From Thiobacillus sp. (lineage in GTDB: Bacteria > Pseudomonadota > Gammaproteobacteria > Burkholderiales > Thiobacillaceae), in NCBI GenBank assembly GCA_024235835.1, contig JACKLQ010000001.1:1426001-1490000 (forward strand): 64,000 nucleotides of DNA, written 5' to 3'. This document shows positions 26,615-35,935 of this stretch, in pieces. Each line of letters starts with the position of its first letter. Positions within the stretch are counted from its first letter, which is position 1. Made by a program: the position numbers and the translations under genes. A model generated the notes under the pieces. The model did not search any database. It was not told where the DNA came from and saw nothing but the letters and a program-made list of their open reading frames with translations.

Positions 26615-28940
26615 CGCTCTTGGCATAGCCGGATATGCTCCGTTTCAAAATATCCAGGGGATTGGGTCCCAGCTTGGTCAGGCCGCGCAACTCCAGTTGC
26701 AGGAAGAAGGCGTTGCTCACATCGGCGTTGGTGGTGGCAAGGCGCTGGACCACGCCCCGCAGGGACCAGCAGCCGGCGTTGTATTCCACCCCTGCCAGCC
26801 CCTCCACCAGGCGGGAGTCCTGCAGGGAGTAGTTGAGGCGACCCAGGCCATACCACTTGGGCGCCAAAGGCCACTGGGCGGAGAGATCGACCTGCCTCAC
26901 CGACGTGGCGTAGCGGCCGTTGGTGTAGCGGTAGTCCGCATTCAGCACATGCCCGGGACCGTCCCGCCAGGTGCCGCCGAAGTTGGCCTTGGCCAGGGCG
27001 CCGTCGTCGGTATTGAACTGCAGGCCCGAGGAGAGGCGCAGATTGTCATTCAACTGCCCCGTCACCAGGGCCAGCAGGTCCGTGCTGTTGCTCCCCCGGG
27101 CCACCTGGCCGGGCAGGACCACCTTCTGGCCCGAAAAATAATAGCGCTGCCCCAGGGTGACGGCCAGCCGCTCCGCGCCATTTTCCTGCTCCAGGAAGCG
27201 GGACGTCACAGCCAGGGTCAGTTGGTTGGCGTCGTTGATGCGGTCGGAGCCGATGTACTGGTTCTCGCTGAACAACTGGTCCATGGACAGGTCCCCCAGG
27301 CTGGTATCGAAGACCGGGATTCGGCTCTGGTCACGGTAGGGGACGTAGAGATAGTAGGCCCTGGGCTCCAGGGTCTGGATGAAGCCCTTGCCGAAATACC
27401 GGTCATCCCGCTCCAGCACCAGGCCGGAGTCCAGGCTGAACATGGGCATGCTGCGAGTGGTGCTGGAGAAACCTCCCGCGGGCATGGGAATGGTGCCCGT
27501 GGGGTTGCCGGCTGTGAGACGGTTCAGGGTGTCGCGCCGAAGAACAGTGCCGTCATCCAGATCGTAGCGGGTGAAATACCAGCCCAGTTTGGGCGTCACC
27601 GTGGCGTAGGGCGTCGTGAGAGGAAAGCTCACGCTGGGATTGGCGTGGAAACGACGGCCCTGTACCCCGTCGTTGTCGGCCCGGTCGAAGTACACGAACT
27701 CCCCGCCCAGATCCCAGCGCAGGGGATAGGCTCCAAAACGATCGCGGCCCGCCGTCAGGGTCAACTGGGGCAGTCGACGGTAGGGCTCGAAGATGGGCGC
27801 GGCCGGGTCCTGCAGGGTCTGAAAACCCTGCACCAGCCCCCTGGCCTTCAGCCAACCCAGGTCGTAGTTGAGTTCCGCCTGGCGTGGCAGGTTGACCTGG
27901 GATGTCTGGCCAATCTGGTTGGACAGGTCGACGAAATAGTTGTCGTCGGACACGCCTTCCACGTCGAGGGCTGCGGACCAATGGCGATCGAACCGGTGGG
28001 CGTGCCGCCAGAGCCCCAGATACCGGCTGCGGTTGGCCACCTGGTCTTTGGGCAGGTACTCCAGGCCCAGATCACCCCGGTAGCCAGGTTCCATATAGCG
28101 GAACTCGCCCCCCAGCTGGATACCGCGCTTGGACATGAACCGGGGGACCAGGGTGGCGTCCCGGTTGGGGGCGATATTCCAGTACCAGGGCACCACCAGT
28201 TCCAGGCCCCGCTCGCTGGACGCGCCGTAGGAGGGCGCCAGAAAGCCGGACTTGCGCTTGTCGTCCAGGGAAAAATCCATCCAGGGCGCGTAGATGATGG
28301 GAGTATCAAGGAATTCCACCCGGACCTGTCGGGCAGTCCCCAGGCTGGTCATATAGTCCAGCTTCAACTCATCCGTCTTCAAAATCCAGTCGGCGCCGTC
28401 CACGGGGCAGGTGGTGTAGGTGGCCTCATCCATCTGGTAGCGGCCCACGCCCTGGAATTGCAGCGACTTGGCCTGTCCCCGGGCCAGGGGTTCCCGTCCA
28501 CCGGGCAGCTTGGCCTGCCCATGCAGCACATAGCGCACCTGCGTCATGGCGCCCAGACGCTCCGTCAGCTTCAGCTTGAGCTCCTGGCCCTCCACCCGGT
28601 CCCGGCCATGGACAAAGAGCACACCCCCCTTGGCATGGACCTGGTCGGCCGCCCGGTCATAGCTGAGCCAGTCCGTTTCCACCCGCTCCCGCAGGTTATG
28701 GATGACCACCCGGCCGCTGGCCTGGATTTCCCTGTCCACATGCCCCTGGACGGCATCCGCCTCCAGGAAGGTAGGACCTTCCAGGGGTTCCACCTTGGCC
28801 ATGGGCGGGGAAAGACCGCCACTGGGCCTGAGCAGCATGGATTCCTCCGCCGCGAAGGCCTCCTGGCACGCCGCCGCCAAGCACAGGGAAAGGAACAGAC
28901 GCGCGAACGGTGGCGTGGTGTGCGGCACGGCGGGCGGCAT
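26595..28940 (-). CDS. lptD: LPS assembly protein LptD
   Basis: LptD is the outer membrane beta-barrel that, with LptE, inserts lipopolysaccharide into the outer leaflet. The 781-residue product has a signal peptide (FARLFLSLCLAAACQEAFA), an OstA/LptA-like N-terminal jellyroll (about residues 50-190, DREIQASGRVVIHNLRERVE) and a long barrel (about 210-781). Conserved barrel stretches include TPIIYAPWMDFSLDDKRKSG. lptD-surA is the conserved gene pair, divergent from amgK. Confidence 0.95.
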   Translation of the reverse strand: MPPAVPHTTPPFARLFLSLCLAAACQEAFAAEESMLLRPSGGLSPPMAKVEPLEGPTFLEADAVQGHVDREIQASGRVVIHNLRERVETDWLSYDRAADQVHAKGGVLFVHGRDRVEGQELKLKLTERLGAMTQVRYVLHGQAKLPGGREPLARGQAKSLQFQGVGRYQMDEATYTTCPVDGADWILKTDELKLDYMTSLGTARQVRVEFLDTPIIYAPWMDFSLDDKRKSGFLAPSYGASSERGLELVVPWYWNIAPNRDATLVPRFMSKRGIQLGGEFRYMEPGYRGDLGLEYLPKDQVANRSRYLGLWRHAHRFDRHWSAALDVEGVSDDNYFVDLSNQIGQTSQVNLPRQAELNYDLGWLKARGLVQGFQTLQDPAAPIFEPYRRLPQLTLTAGRDRFGAYPLRWDLGGEFVYFDRADNDGVQGRRFHANPSVSFPLTTPYATVTPKLGWYFTRYDLDDGTVLRRDTLNRLTAGNPTGTIPMPAGGFSSTTRSMPMFSLDSGLVLERDDRYFGKGFIQTLEPRAYYLYVPYRDQSRIPVFDTSLGDLSMDQLFSENQYIGSDRINDANQLTLAVTSRFLEQENGAERLAVTLGQRYYFSGQKVVLPGQVARGSNSTDLLALVTGQLNDNLRLSSGLQFNTDDGALAKANFGGTWRDGPGHVLNADYRYTNGRYATSVRQVDLSAQWPLAPKWYGLGRLNYSLQDSRLVEGLAGVEYNAGCWSLRGVVQRLATTNADVSNAFFLQLELRGLTKLGPNPLDILKRSISGYAKSDEFDLP

Positions 28941-28987
28941 GTGGGGGTGATAAGATCGGCGCGTTTTTTGACCGGCGGATTATAGCT

Positions 28988-29995
28988 GTGGATCGTCTGC
29001 AACGTCTGACCAACTGGACCCGGGGGGCACTCCGCGAAGTTCTGCAAGCCGAACTGGACCGCCTGGAACCCGCTTCCGCCGACGCCAGCTTCCGCCGCTA
29101 CTTCCGCGCCTTCAGCGACCATGGCAGCCACATCGTCATGGATGCCCCCCCCACCCACGAAGACTGCCGCTCCTGGCTCCACGTGGGCCGCCTGTTCCGG
29201 TCCGCGGGGGCCAATACCCCGGAGATCCTGGCGGAAAACCTGGGGGATGGTTTCCTGCTGATCTCCGACCTGGGCAGCACCACCTATCTTTCAGCGCTCG
29301 GCGAAGACAATGCCGACGAGCTCTACCGTGACGCCAACGCCGCCCTGGTGAAGATCCAACTGGCCAGCCGGGAGGGCGAACTGCCCCCCTACGACCATGC
29401 CCTGCTGCGCCGGGAACTGGACCTGTTCCCGGACTGGTTCCTGGCCCGGCATCTGCAGGTGCAACTCGACGATGAGCAACGCCAGACCCTGGAGGACGCC
29501 TTCCAGCGCATCCTGGCCAACAACCTGGCCCAGGCCCGGGTCTACGTGCACCGGGACTGGCATTCCCGCAACCTGATGCTGACGCCAGGGGAGAACCCGG
29601 GCGTGATCGACTTCCAGGACGCGGTCCACGGCCCCATCACCTACGACCTGGTATCCGTCTACAAGGACGCCTACATACGCTGGGACGAGGAACGGGTGCT
29701 GGACTGGACCGTGCGCTACTGGGAGGCGGCCCGCAAGGCCCGCCTGCCGGTGCAGGCCGATTTCGGCGAGTTCTACCGGGATTTCGAGTGGATGGGCGTG
29801 CAGCGCCATATCAAGGTGCTGGGCATTTTTGCCCGCCTCTGCCACCGGGACGGCAAGCACGGCTATCTCAAGGACATGCCCCTGGTGATGGACTACCTGC
29901 GCCGGGCCTGCCAGCGCTACAACGGCCTGGGGGACTTCCTGCGCCTGCTGGACCAGATCGAAGGCAAGGCCGCCGAAGTGGGCTACACCTTCTGA
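28988..29995 (+). CDS. amgK: N-acetylmuramate/N-acetylglucosamine kinase AmgK
   Basis: Anomeric sugar kinase of the peptidoglycan recycling shortcut that produces MurNAc-1-phosphate. It has the aminoglycoside phosphotransferase fold: ADASFRRYFRAF at the N-terminus, the catalytic HRDWHSRNLM and the metal-binding VIDFQDAVHGPITYDLVS. 335 residues from GTG 28988, the start giving the usual N-terminus; upstream ATGs lie in the lptD-divergent spacer. murU follows with a one-base overlap, which strongly supports AmgK over a generic phosphotransferase. Confidence 0.92.
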   Translation: MDRLQRLTNWTRGALREVLQAELDRLEPASADASFRRYFRAFSDHGSHIVMDAPPTHEDCRSWLHVGRLFRSAGANTPEILAENLGDGFLLISDLGSTTYLSALGEDNADELYRDANAALVKIQLASREGELPPYDHALLRRELDLFPDWFLARHLQVQLDDEQRQTLEDAFQRILANNLAQARVYVHRDWHSRNLMLTPGENPGVIDFQDAVHGPITYDLVSVYKDAYIRWDEERVLDWTVRYWEAARKARLPVQADFGEFYRDFEWMGVQRHIKVLGIFARLCHRDGKHGYLKDMPLVMDYLRRACQRYNGLGDFLRLLDQIEGKAAEVGYTF

Positions 29996-30732
29996 TGACC
30001 CGCCCTTCCCCCATTCCCCATCCCCCATCCCGCTTCAGGGCCATGATCCTGGCCGCCGGCCTGGGGGAACGCATGCGCCCCCTCACGGACCACACCCCCA
30101 AGCCCCTCCTCGTGGCCGGCGGAAAACCCCTCATCGTCTGGCAGATGGAGCGGCTGAAAGCGGCGGGATTCAGGGCACTGGTCATCAACCACGCACACCT
30201 GGGGCAGCAGATCGAAGATTTCCTGGGCGACGGACACCGTTGGGGCGTGGACATCGCCTGGTCGCGGGAACCAGAGCCCCTGGAGACCGCCGGCGGCATC
30301 GCCACCGCCCAGGCCCTCCTGGGCAACGCCCCCTTTGTCGTCACCAACGGCGACGTCTATGTCGACTACGACTACGCCCGTCTGGCCAGCATACTGGCGG
30401 AGATGGCCCGCAACCCCGCCCATCTGGCCCATCTTGTCCTGGTGGACAACCCGCCCCACCACCCCCAGGGCGACTTCGTGCTGGCAGACGGCAAGGTAGC
30501 CGTGCCGCCCACCCACGCCATCGGCCGCCTCACCTTCTCCGGCATCGGCTGCTATCGCCCGGAACTGTTCACCGGCATCGCGCCTCTCACCAGGGCCAAG
30601 CTCGCCCCCCTGCTGCAGGCCGCCATGGTCCGGGGCCAGGTTACGGGCGAGCATTTCACCGGCCGCTGGGAGGACGTGGGCACGCCCCAGCGCCTATCCG
30701 CTCTCGACGAGGAACTGAAGCGTGCAGCCTGA
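29995..30732 (+). CDS. murU: N-acetylmuramate alpha-1-phosphate uridylyltransferase MurU
   Basis: Converts MurNAc-1-phosphate to UDP-MurNAc, bypassing MurA and hence fosfomycin. Nucleotidyltransferase signature MILAAGLGERMRPLTDHTPK, metal-binding FVVTNGDVYVDYDY and a C-terminal HFTGRWEDVGTPQRL. 245 residues. The first 16 residues (MTRPSPIPHPPSRFRA) precede the usual N-terminus and come from a C-rich pyrimidine tract (30001-30030); initiation at ATG 30043 would give a standard-length protein. Overlaps amgK by one base and pepP by 11. Confidence 0.92.
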   Translation: MTRPSPIPHPPSRFRAMILAAGLGERMRPLTDHTPKPLLVAGGKPLIVWQMERLKAAGFRALVINHAHLGQQIEDFLGDGHRWGVDIAWSREPEPLETAGGIATAQALLGNAPFVVTNGDVYVDYDYARLASILAEMARNPAHLAHLVLVDNPPHHPQGDFVLADGKVAVPPTHAIGRLTFSGIGCYRPELFTGIAPLTRAKLAPLLQAAMVRGQVTGEHFTGRWEDVGTPQRLSALDEELKRAA

Positions 30733-32029
30733 CATCGGCATCCACCGGGCCCGCCGCGCCCGCCTGCTGGAGACCCTGGGGGAAGGGGTTCTCATCCTGG
30801 CCACGGCAACCGAGACCATCCGCAACCGGGATGCCCACTACCCCTACCGTTTCGACAGCCATTTCTATTACCTCACCGCCTTCCCGGAGCCGGAGGCGGT
30901 GGTGGTGCTGATCGCAAGCCGACGCCCCAAGCAGATTTTGTTCTGCCGTGAAAAGAATGAGGAGCGGGAGATCTGGGACGGTTACCGCCAGGGCCCGAAA
31001 GGCGCCAGGGAGGCCTTCGGCTTCGATGCCGCCTACCCCTACGCCGAATTGGACAAGCGCCTGCCCAAGCTGCTGGAGAACCAGCCCCGCCTGGCCTATG
31101 CCTTCGGCGCCGATCCCGCCTGGGACGCCCGGGTCATGGGCTGGATCAACGCCGTGCGGGGCCGCGCCCGGGCCGGGGTCAGCGCCCCGGCCACCCTCAC
31201 CGATGCCCATACCCTGGTGGACGCCATGCGCCTGGTGAAGGACCACCACGAGATCGGCCTCATGCAGCGGGCCGCGGACATCTCCGTGAAGGCCCATGTC
31301 GCCGCCATGCGGACCTGCAAGCCAGGCAAGGGGGAATGGGAGATCGAGGCGGAACTGCTGCACACCTTCCGCCGCCACGGCTGCCAGGCCCCTGCCTATA
31401 CCTCCATCGTGGCGGGGGGCGCCAACGCCTGCGTGCTGCACTACGTCAGCAACGACCAGACCCTTAAGGACGGGGACCTGTTGCTCATCGACGCCGCCGG
31501 GGAATACCACGGCTACGCTGCGGACATCACCCGTACCTTTCCCGTGAACGGCCGCTTCAGCGCCCCCCAGAGGGATGTCTACGAGATCGTCCTCTCGGCC
31601 CAGCTGGCGGCCATCGCCTCGGTAAGGCCCGGCAACACCTTCAATTCTCCCCATGAGGCGGCCCTGAAGGTCCTCACCCAGGGCATGGTGGATCTGGCGC
31701 TGCTCCAGGGCGAGGTGGACGGCCTCATGGAATCCGAGGCCTACAAGCGCTTCTACATGCACCGCACGGGCCACTGGCTGGGCCTGGACGTGCATGACGC
31801 GGGCGAATACAAGCAGGCAGGTCAGTGGCGTACCCTGGAGCCGGGCATGGCCCTCACCGTTGAACCTGGCTTCTATATCCGCCCCGCCGACGACGTGCCC
31901 GAGCATTTCCATAACATCGGCATCCGCATCGAGGACGACGTGGTGGTCACTGACCGGGGCTGCAACGTGCTCACTGCCGCCGCCCCCAAGACGATCAAGG
32001 ATATCGAGGAGGCCATGCATGCCCGCTGA
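30722..32029 (+). CDS. pepP: Xaa-Pro aminopeptidase PepP
   Basis: Removes N-terminal residues preceding proline. Pita-bread metallopeptidase of 435 residues, with an N-terminal domain (about 1-165) and a catalytic domain containing the five metal ligands: Asp in LLIDAAGEYHGYAADITRTF, His in HRTGHWLGLDVHD, and Glu in LTVEPGFY and GIRIEDDVV. The start is GTG. It overlaps murU and ubiH; pepP-ubiH adjacency is widely conserved. Confidence 0.95.
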   Translation: MQPDIGIHRARRARLLETLGEGVLILATATETIRNRDAHYPYRFDSHFYYLTAFPEPEAVVVLIASRRPKQILFCREKNEEREIWDGYRQGPKGAREAFGFDAAYPYAELDKRLPKLLENQPRLAYAFGADPAWDARVMGWINAVRGRARAGVSAPATLTDAHTLVDAMRLVKDHHEIGLMQRAADISVKAHVAAMRTCKPGKGEWEIEAELLHTFRRHGCQAPAYTSIVAGGANACVLHYVSNDQTLKDGDLLLIDAAGEYHGYAADITRTFPVNGRFSAPQRDVYEIVLSAQLAAIASVRPGNTFNSPHEAALKVLTQGMVDLALLQGEVDGLMESEAYKRFYMHRTGHWLGLDVHDAGEYKQAGQWRTLEPGMALTVEPGFYIRPADDVPEHFHNIGIRIEDDVVVTDRGCNVLTAAAPKTIKDIEEAMHAR

Positions 32030-33209
32030 CGTCCACTTCTGGCCTCGCTCATCATTGCCCACTCATGCGGATGTCGCCATCGTGGGCGGCGGCCCCGTGG
32101 GCGCAGCCCTGGCCGCGGGTCTGGAGGGCTGCGGCCTGGAAGTGGTGGTGCTGGAGGCCCGGACCAGCCTGGTAGCCCCGGACCCCCGGGCCATCGCCCT
32201 GTCCGAGGGCAGCCACCTGATCCTGCAGCGCCTGGGTGTATGGGAAGCCCTGGCGGAGCGGGCGACCCCCATCGAGACCATTCATGTTTCCCAGCGGGGC
32301 GGCTTCGGCCGGGCTCAACTCGAGGCCACTGACATGGGCGTACCCGCCCTGGGCTATGTGGCGGAATACGGCGACCTCTATGCCTCCTTGTCCGGTCGCA
32401 TGACCACTTCGGGAGCCCGGGTCCTCACCGGCGCCCGGGTCACCCGGGCTGGCGCCACCGCCGCCTATGGCATGGTGGCCTACGAGCGGGACGGGAGCGA
32501 GCACCTGCTCACCGCCAACCTGGTGGTGCTGTCCGAAGGGGGCAAGGCCCTGCCCCCCGACCTGCGCCAGGACAAGGACTACGGCCAGTCCGCCGTGGTT
32601 TGCACCGTACGCACGTCCCAGCCCCACGATCGCAGGGCCTACGAGCGGTTCACCCCGGAAGGCCCCATCGCCCTGCTGCCCCTGCAGGAAGTGTATGCCC
32701 TGGTGTGGACCACCCCGTCCGACCAGGTGGCAGACCGCCTGGCGCTGTCCGACGCGGAGTTCCTGAACCAGCTCCAGTCGGCCTTCGGCAACCGCCAGGG
32801 GCGTTTCCTCGGCACGGGCCCCCGGGCGGCCTTTCCCCTCAAGCTCAGCCTGGCGAAGGAAAGCCCCAGTGCCCGCCTGGTACGCATCGGCAACGCCGCC
32901 CATGTGCTGCATCCGGTGGCGGGCCAGGGTTTCAACCTGGGCCTGCGGGACGCCTGGAAACTGGCCGAGGCCATCGCCGACCTGCCGAGGGAGAAGCTGG
33001 GCTCTGCCCCCCTGGCCGGCTATGCGAGCCAGCGCCGCTTCGACATCATCGGCGGCAGCCTCATGACTGACGTGCTGGTGGCCGGCTTCTCCAATGACCA
33101 CCCACTGTTGCGTATCGGCCGTGGCCTGGCCCTGGGGGCCCTGGACGTGCTCCCCCCCCTGAAGACCCTGTTCGCCCGCAAGATGATGTTCGGGGCCCAG
33201 TCATGGTGA
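32019..33209 (+). CDS. ubiH: UbiH-family FAD-dependent ubiquinone hydroxylase
   Basis: Aerobic ring hydroxylase of ubiquinone synthesis. The FAD-binding Rossmann motif is VAIVGGGPVGAALAAGLEG at the N-terminus, and the second FAD motif is RLVRIGNAAHVLHPVAGQGF followed by NLGLRD (about residue 290). 396 residues. ATG 32019 has GGAGG 8 bases upstream, inside the 3' end of pepP. A second family member follows at once. Which of UbiH, UbiI, UbiF or UbiM each represents cannot be settled here; UbiH is suggested by pepP adjacency. Confidence 0.85.
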   Translation: MPADVHFWPRSSLPTHADVAIVGGGPVGAALAAGLEGCGLEVVVLEARTSLVAPDPRAIALSEGSHLILQRLGVWEALAERATPIETIHVSQRGGFGRAQLEATDMGVPALGYVAEYGDLYASLSGRMTTSGARVLTGARVTRAGATAAYGMVAYERDGSEHLLTANLVVLSEGGKALPPDLRQDKDYGQSAVVCTVRTSQPHDRRAYERFTPEGPIALLPLQEVYALVWTTPSDQVADRLALSDAEFLNQLQSAFGNRQGRFLGTGPRAAFPLKLSLAKESPSARLVRIGNAAHVLHPVAGQGFNLGLRDAWKLAEAIADLPREKLGSAPLAGYASQRRFDIIGGSLMTDVLVAGFSNDHPLLRIGRGLALGALDVLPPLKTLFARKMMFGAQSW

Positions 33210-34357
33210 GGAGCGCGGACATCGTCATCCTGGGGGGCGGCCTCAACGGCGCGGCGCTGGCGGCTGCCCTGCGCCACAGTCCCTACAGCGTGGCGCTGGT
33301 GGAGCCACGCCCTCCCGCTGAGCCGGATGAAGCCTGGGACAGCCGCATCTATGCCTACAGCCCGGGCAATGTGGAGTGGCTCAAGTCCCTCGGCGCCTGG
33401 AACGAACCGGTCCGTGCCCAGGCCGTGCACCGCATGCGCATCCATGGCGACACGGATGGTCGTCTGACCTTCGACGCCCTGGACGCAGGCCTGCCCGAAC
33501 TGGCCTGGATCGCGGAGAACGACCGCCTGCAGTGGAGCCTGTGGCAGTCCTGGCAGGACAGCCCCCACCTCCAGGTCATTGCCATGTCCCCGCAGTCCGT
33601 TTCCTGGGGCCGGGGCGCTGCGGATGGCCATGTCCTGCATTTTGCGGACGGCTCCGTATTGAAGGCCCGCCTGCTGGTGGCGGCGGACGGGGCCAATTCC
33701 TGGCTGCGCCAGCAGGCGGGCATCGGCTTCGACCTGGAGGACTACGAACACATAGGCGTGGTGGCCAATTTCGGCACGGAGCGCCCCCACCGTGGCAGCG
33801 CCTACCAATGGTTCCGTCCGGATGGCGTCCTGGCCTACCTGCCCCTGCCGGGCAACCGCATCAGCATCGTCTGGTCCACCCCGCCGGACCACGCGGCAGA
33901 ATTACAGGCCATGACACCGGCGGAACTGGCGGTAATAGTGACGGAGGCCGGCGGCCACGTCCTGGGAAAACTCACCAACATCACCCCCGCCGCCGGGTTC
34001 CCGCTCAAACGCCGGCGGGCCAAGGAATGGGTGCGGCCCGGCTTGGTATTGCTGGGGGACGCCGCCCATACGGTCCACCCCCTGGCGGGCCAGGGGGTCA
34101 ACCTGGGTTTCCGGGATTCCCGCCTCCTGGCGGCCATGCTGGCCAGCGGCGGCGACCCGGGAGAGATCAGCCGCCTCACCGCCTACGCCTCCCGACGTCG
34201 GGAAGATGTGGTATCCATGCAGTTCACCACCGGTGGTCTGAAGAAACTTTTCGCCCGCCAGGACGGACTTACCCAGGCCCTGCGCAATACGGGCATGAGC
34301 CTGACCCAGTTCATCGACCCCCTCAATCAGGCCCTCACACGCCACGCAATCCTTTGA
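33203..34357 (+). CDS. Second UbiH/UbiI/VisC-family FAD-dependent hydroxylase
   Basis: Paralogous flavin monooxygenase presumably hydroxylating another ring position of the ubiquinone precursor. VILGGGLNGAALAAALRHSP binds FAD; LVAADGANSWLRQQAGI and VLLGDAAHTVHPLAGQGVNL, then GFRD, are the DG and GD motifs. 384 residues, ATG overlapping the ubiH stop by 7 bases, so co-translated. The pair pepP-ubiH-visC-like then dsbC is typical of betaproteobacteria. Specificity remains open. Confidence 0.88.
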   Translation: MVRSADIVILGGGLNGAALAAALRHSPYSVALVEPRPPAEPDEAWDSRIYAYSPGNVEWLKSLGAWNEPVRAQAVHRMRIHGDTDGRLTFDALDAGLPELAWIAENDRLQWSLWQSWQDSPHLQVIAMSPQSVSWGRGAADGHVLHFADGSVLKARLLVAADGANSWLRQQAGIGFDLEDYEHIGVVANFGTERPHRGSAYQWFRPDGVLAYLPLPGNRISIVWSTPPDHAAELQAMTPAELAVIVTEAGGHVLGKLTNITPAAGFPLKRRRAKEWVRPGLVLLGDAAHTVHPLAGQGVNLGFRDSRLLAAMLASGGDPGEISRLTAYASRRREDVVSMQFTTGGLKKLFARQDGLTQALRNTGMSLTQFIDPLNQALTRHAIL

Positions 34358-34376
34358 AACTTCCATGGAAACGCAT

Positions 34377-35102
34377 ATGAAACTCCCCTTGCTCACGACG
34401 ATTCTCGCCGCCACCCTCACCCTGGGCATGGCAGCCTGCCAAGCCGGCGACACGGAAATCCGCCAGGCCGTGCAGACCCTGGCGCCGGGCGCCAAAGTCA
34501 CCCAGATCAGCAAAACAGGCGTGAAAGGCATGATGGAAGTCACCATCGACGGCGACCAGGGCCCCATGGTGGTGTACGCGGATGATCAGGGGCAGTTCCT
34601 CCTGATAGGCGACATGCTGGACGTGAAGAACAAGCGCAACCTCACCCGGGAACGCATGGACAAGCTCACCGAGGTGAAATGGGAGAGCCTGCCCCTGAAA
34701 AACGCCATCAAGGTGGTGCGTGGCAACGGCCAGCGCAAGGTGGCCGTGTTCTCCGATCCGGACTGCCCCTACTGCAAGAAGGCGGAAGTGGAATTCAGCA
34801 AGATTGACAACGTAACCATCTACACCTTCCTCTACCCCCTGGCCTTCCACAAGGACGCCGCCCGCAAGGCCAAGCTGGTCTGGTGCAGCAAGGACCAGAG
34901 CCAGGCCTGGCTGGACCTCATGCTGAAAGGCAAGGTCCCAGAGGGCAATGCCACCTGCAACGACCCCATCGACGAGAACCTGGAATTGGGCGCCCGTCTT
35001 CGCGTGGAGGGCACCCCAGCCATGATTCTGGCCAATGGCAAGCGCATACCCGGCTACGTGCCGGCCGCCAAACTGGAGGCCATGCTTAAGACTGCGGAGT
35101 GA
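34377..35102 (+). CDS. dsbC: Thiol:disulfide interchange protein DsbC
   Basis: Periplasmic disulfide isomerase. A signal sequence (MKLPLLTTILAATLTLGMAA) ends at a Cys, so a lipoprotein is conceivable but the lipobox is poor. An N-terminal DsbC dimerisation domain (about residues 27-95) precedes a thioredoxin fold with the CPYC active site in FSDPDCPYCKKAEVEF (about 125) and the cis-Pro in VEGTPAMILANGKRIPGY. 241 residues. I use the ATG preceded by GGAAA rather than one 12 bases earlier. Confidence 0.93.
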   Translation: MKLPLLTTILAATLTLGMAACQAGDTEIRQAVQTLAPGAKVTQISKTGVKGMMEVTIDGDQGPMVVYADDQGQFLLIGDMLDVKNKRNLTRERMDKLTEVKWESLPLKNAIKVVRGNGQRKVAVFSDPDCPYCKKAEVEFSKIDNVTIYTFLYPLAFHKDAARKAKLVWCSKDQSQAWLDLMLKGKVPEGNATCNDPIDENLELGARLRVEGTPAMILANGKRIPGYVPAAKLEAMLKTAE

Positions 35103-35150
35103 TGCGTGGGGGTTGCCTGCCGGGCCATCGGCCCAACCCCCTGATCTGCC

Positions 35151-35921
35151 ATGCCCGCCTGGTCAGAGCTCCCCCGACAGCCCCTGGTCCAAAGCCTCGT
35201 GCTGTCGGCCAGCATCCACCTGGCCCTGTTGGCCTTCGTGCAGCCCTGGCGTGGCACGGACGGCCCCCAGACCCTGGTCATAAACGCCCGCCTGCAGCCC
35301 TCGACGACCACGGAGCCCCCCCCACCGGCCGAGCCGGTACAGGCTGAAACGCCGACCAAGCCGGTTGTGACTCCGGTGGCAACCAGGCCGCCCGACACCC
35401 CGCCGCCCCAGCGTGAAGCACTGAACGTACCCAAGCCCGCCCCCATCCAGATGCCGGCGCCCCCGTTGACGCCTCCGGCCCAAGCCCAGACACCGGAAAT
35501 AGCGGCCAGCGCGCCGGATACGCCCGTCAAGGTCGCGGTCCAGGACACAACAGCCGCGAACCTTGCCAAGCCCCTGCCGGCGCCGACGCCCAGGCCAGCA
35601 CTGTTGATTCCATCCCCTGTGGACACCACGTGGTATCTGGCGCGACATGTGGACAGTCACCCCAAGGCCATTGGCTCCATTACCCCAAAATACCCGGACT
35701 TGGCCCGCCAACGTGGCCAGGAGGGATCGCTGAAGCTGATGGTGAAGATCGACGACCTGGGACAGGTCCGGGATGTGGAAGTAGTGGAGGCCAGTCCCCC
35801 GGGGGTATTCGACGAGGCCGCCCTGGAGGCCTTCCGGAACGCACGCTTCCAACCGGCCATGAAGGAAGGACAGCCGGTACGCTACGAAGCTTATATGCGG
35901 GTGGAATTCAAGCTGGAGTAG
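35151..35921 (+). CDS. TonB-family energy transducer
   Basis: Energy-transducing periplasm-spanning protein. One N-terminal membrane helix (LVQSLVLSASIHLALLAFV, about residues 12-30), a long Pro/Ala/Thr-rich spacer (about 45-150) and a C-terminal TonB domain (about 170-256: ITPKYPDLARQRGQEGSLKL, then FQPAMKEGQPVRYEAYMRV). No exbB or exbD is nearby, so it must borrow a motor encoded elsewhere or serve another role. 256 residues. Confidence 0.88.
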   Translation: MPAWSELPRQPLVQSLVLSASIHLALLAFVQPWRGTDGPQTLVINARLQPSTTTEPPPPAEPVQAETPTKPVVTPVATRPPDTPPPQREALNVPKPAPIQMPAPPLTPPAQAQTPEIAASAPDTPVKVAVQDTTAANLAKPLPAPTPRPALLIPSPVDTTWYLARHVDSHPKAIGSITPKYPDLARQRGQEGSLKLMVKIDDLGQVRDVEVVEASPPGVFDEAALEAFRNARFQPAMKEGQPVRYEAYMRVEFKLE

Positions 35922-35935
35922 CTGAAACCACCTGG

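Noticed and set aside
34377..34440. DsbC as a lipoprotein
   Set aside because: A Cys follows the hydrophobic stretch (GMAAC) but the -3 residue is Met, a poor lipobox; DsbC is normally soluble periplasmic.
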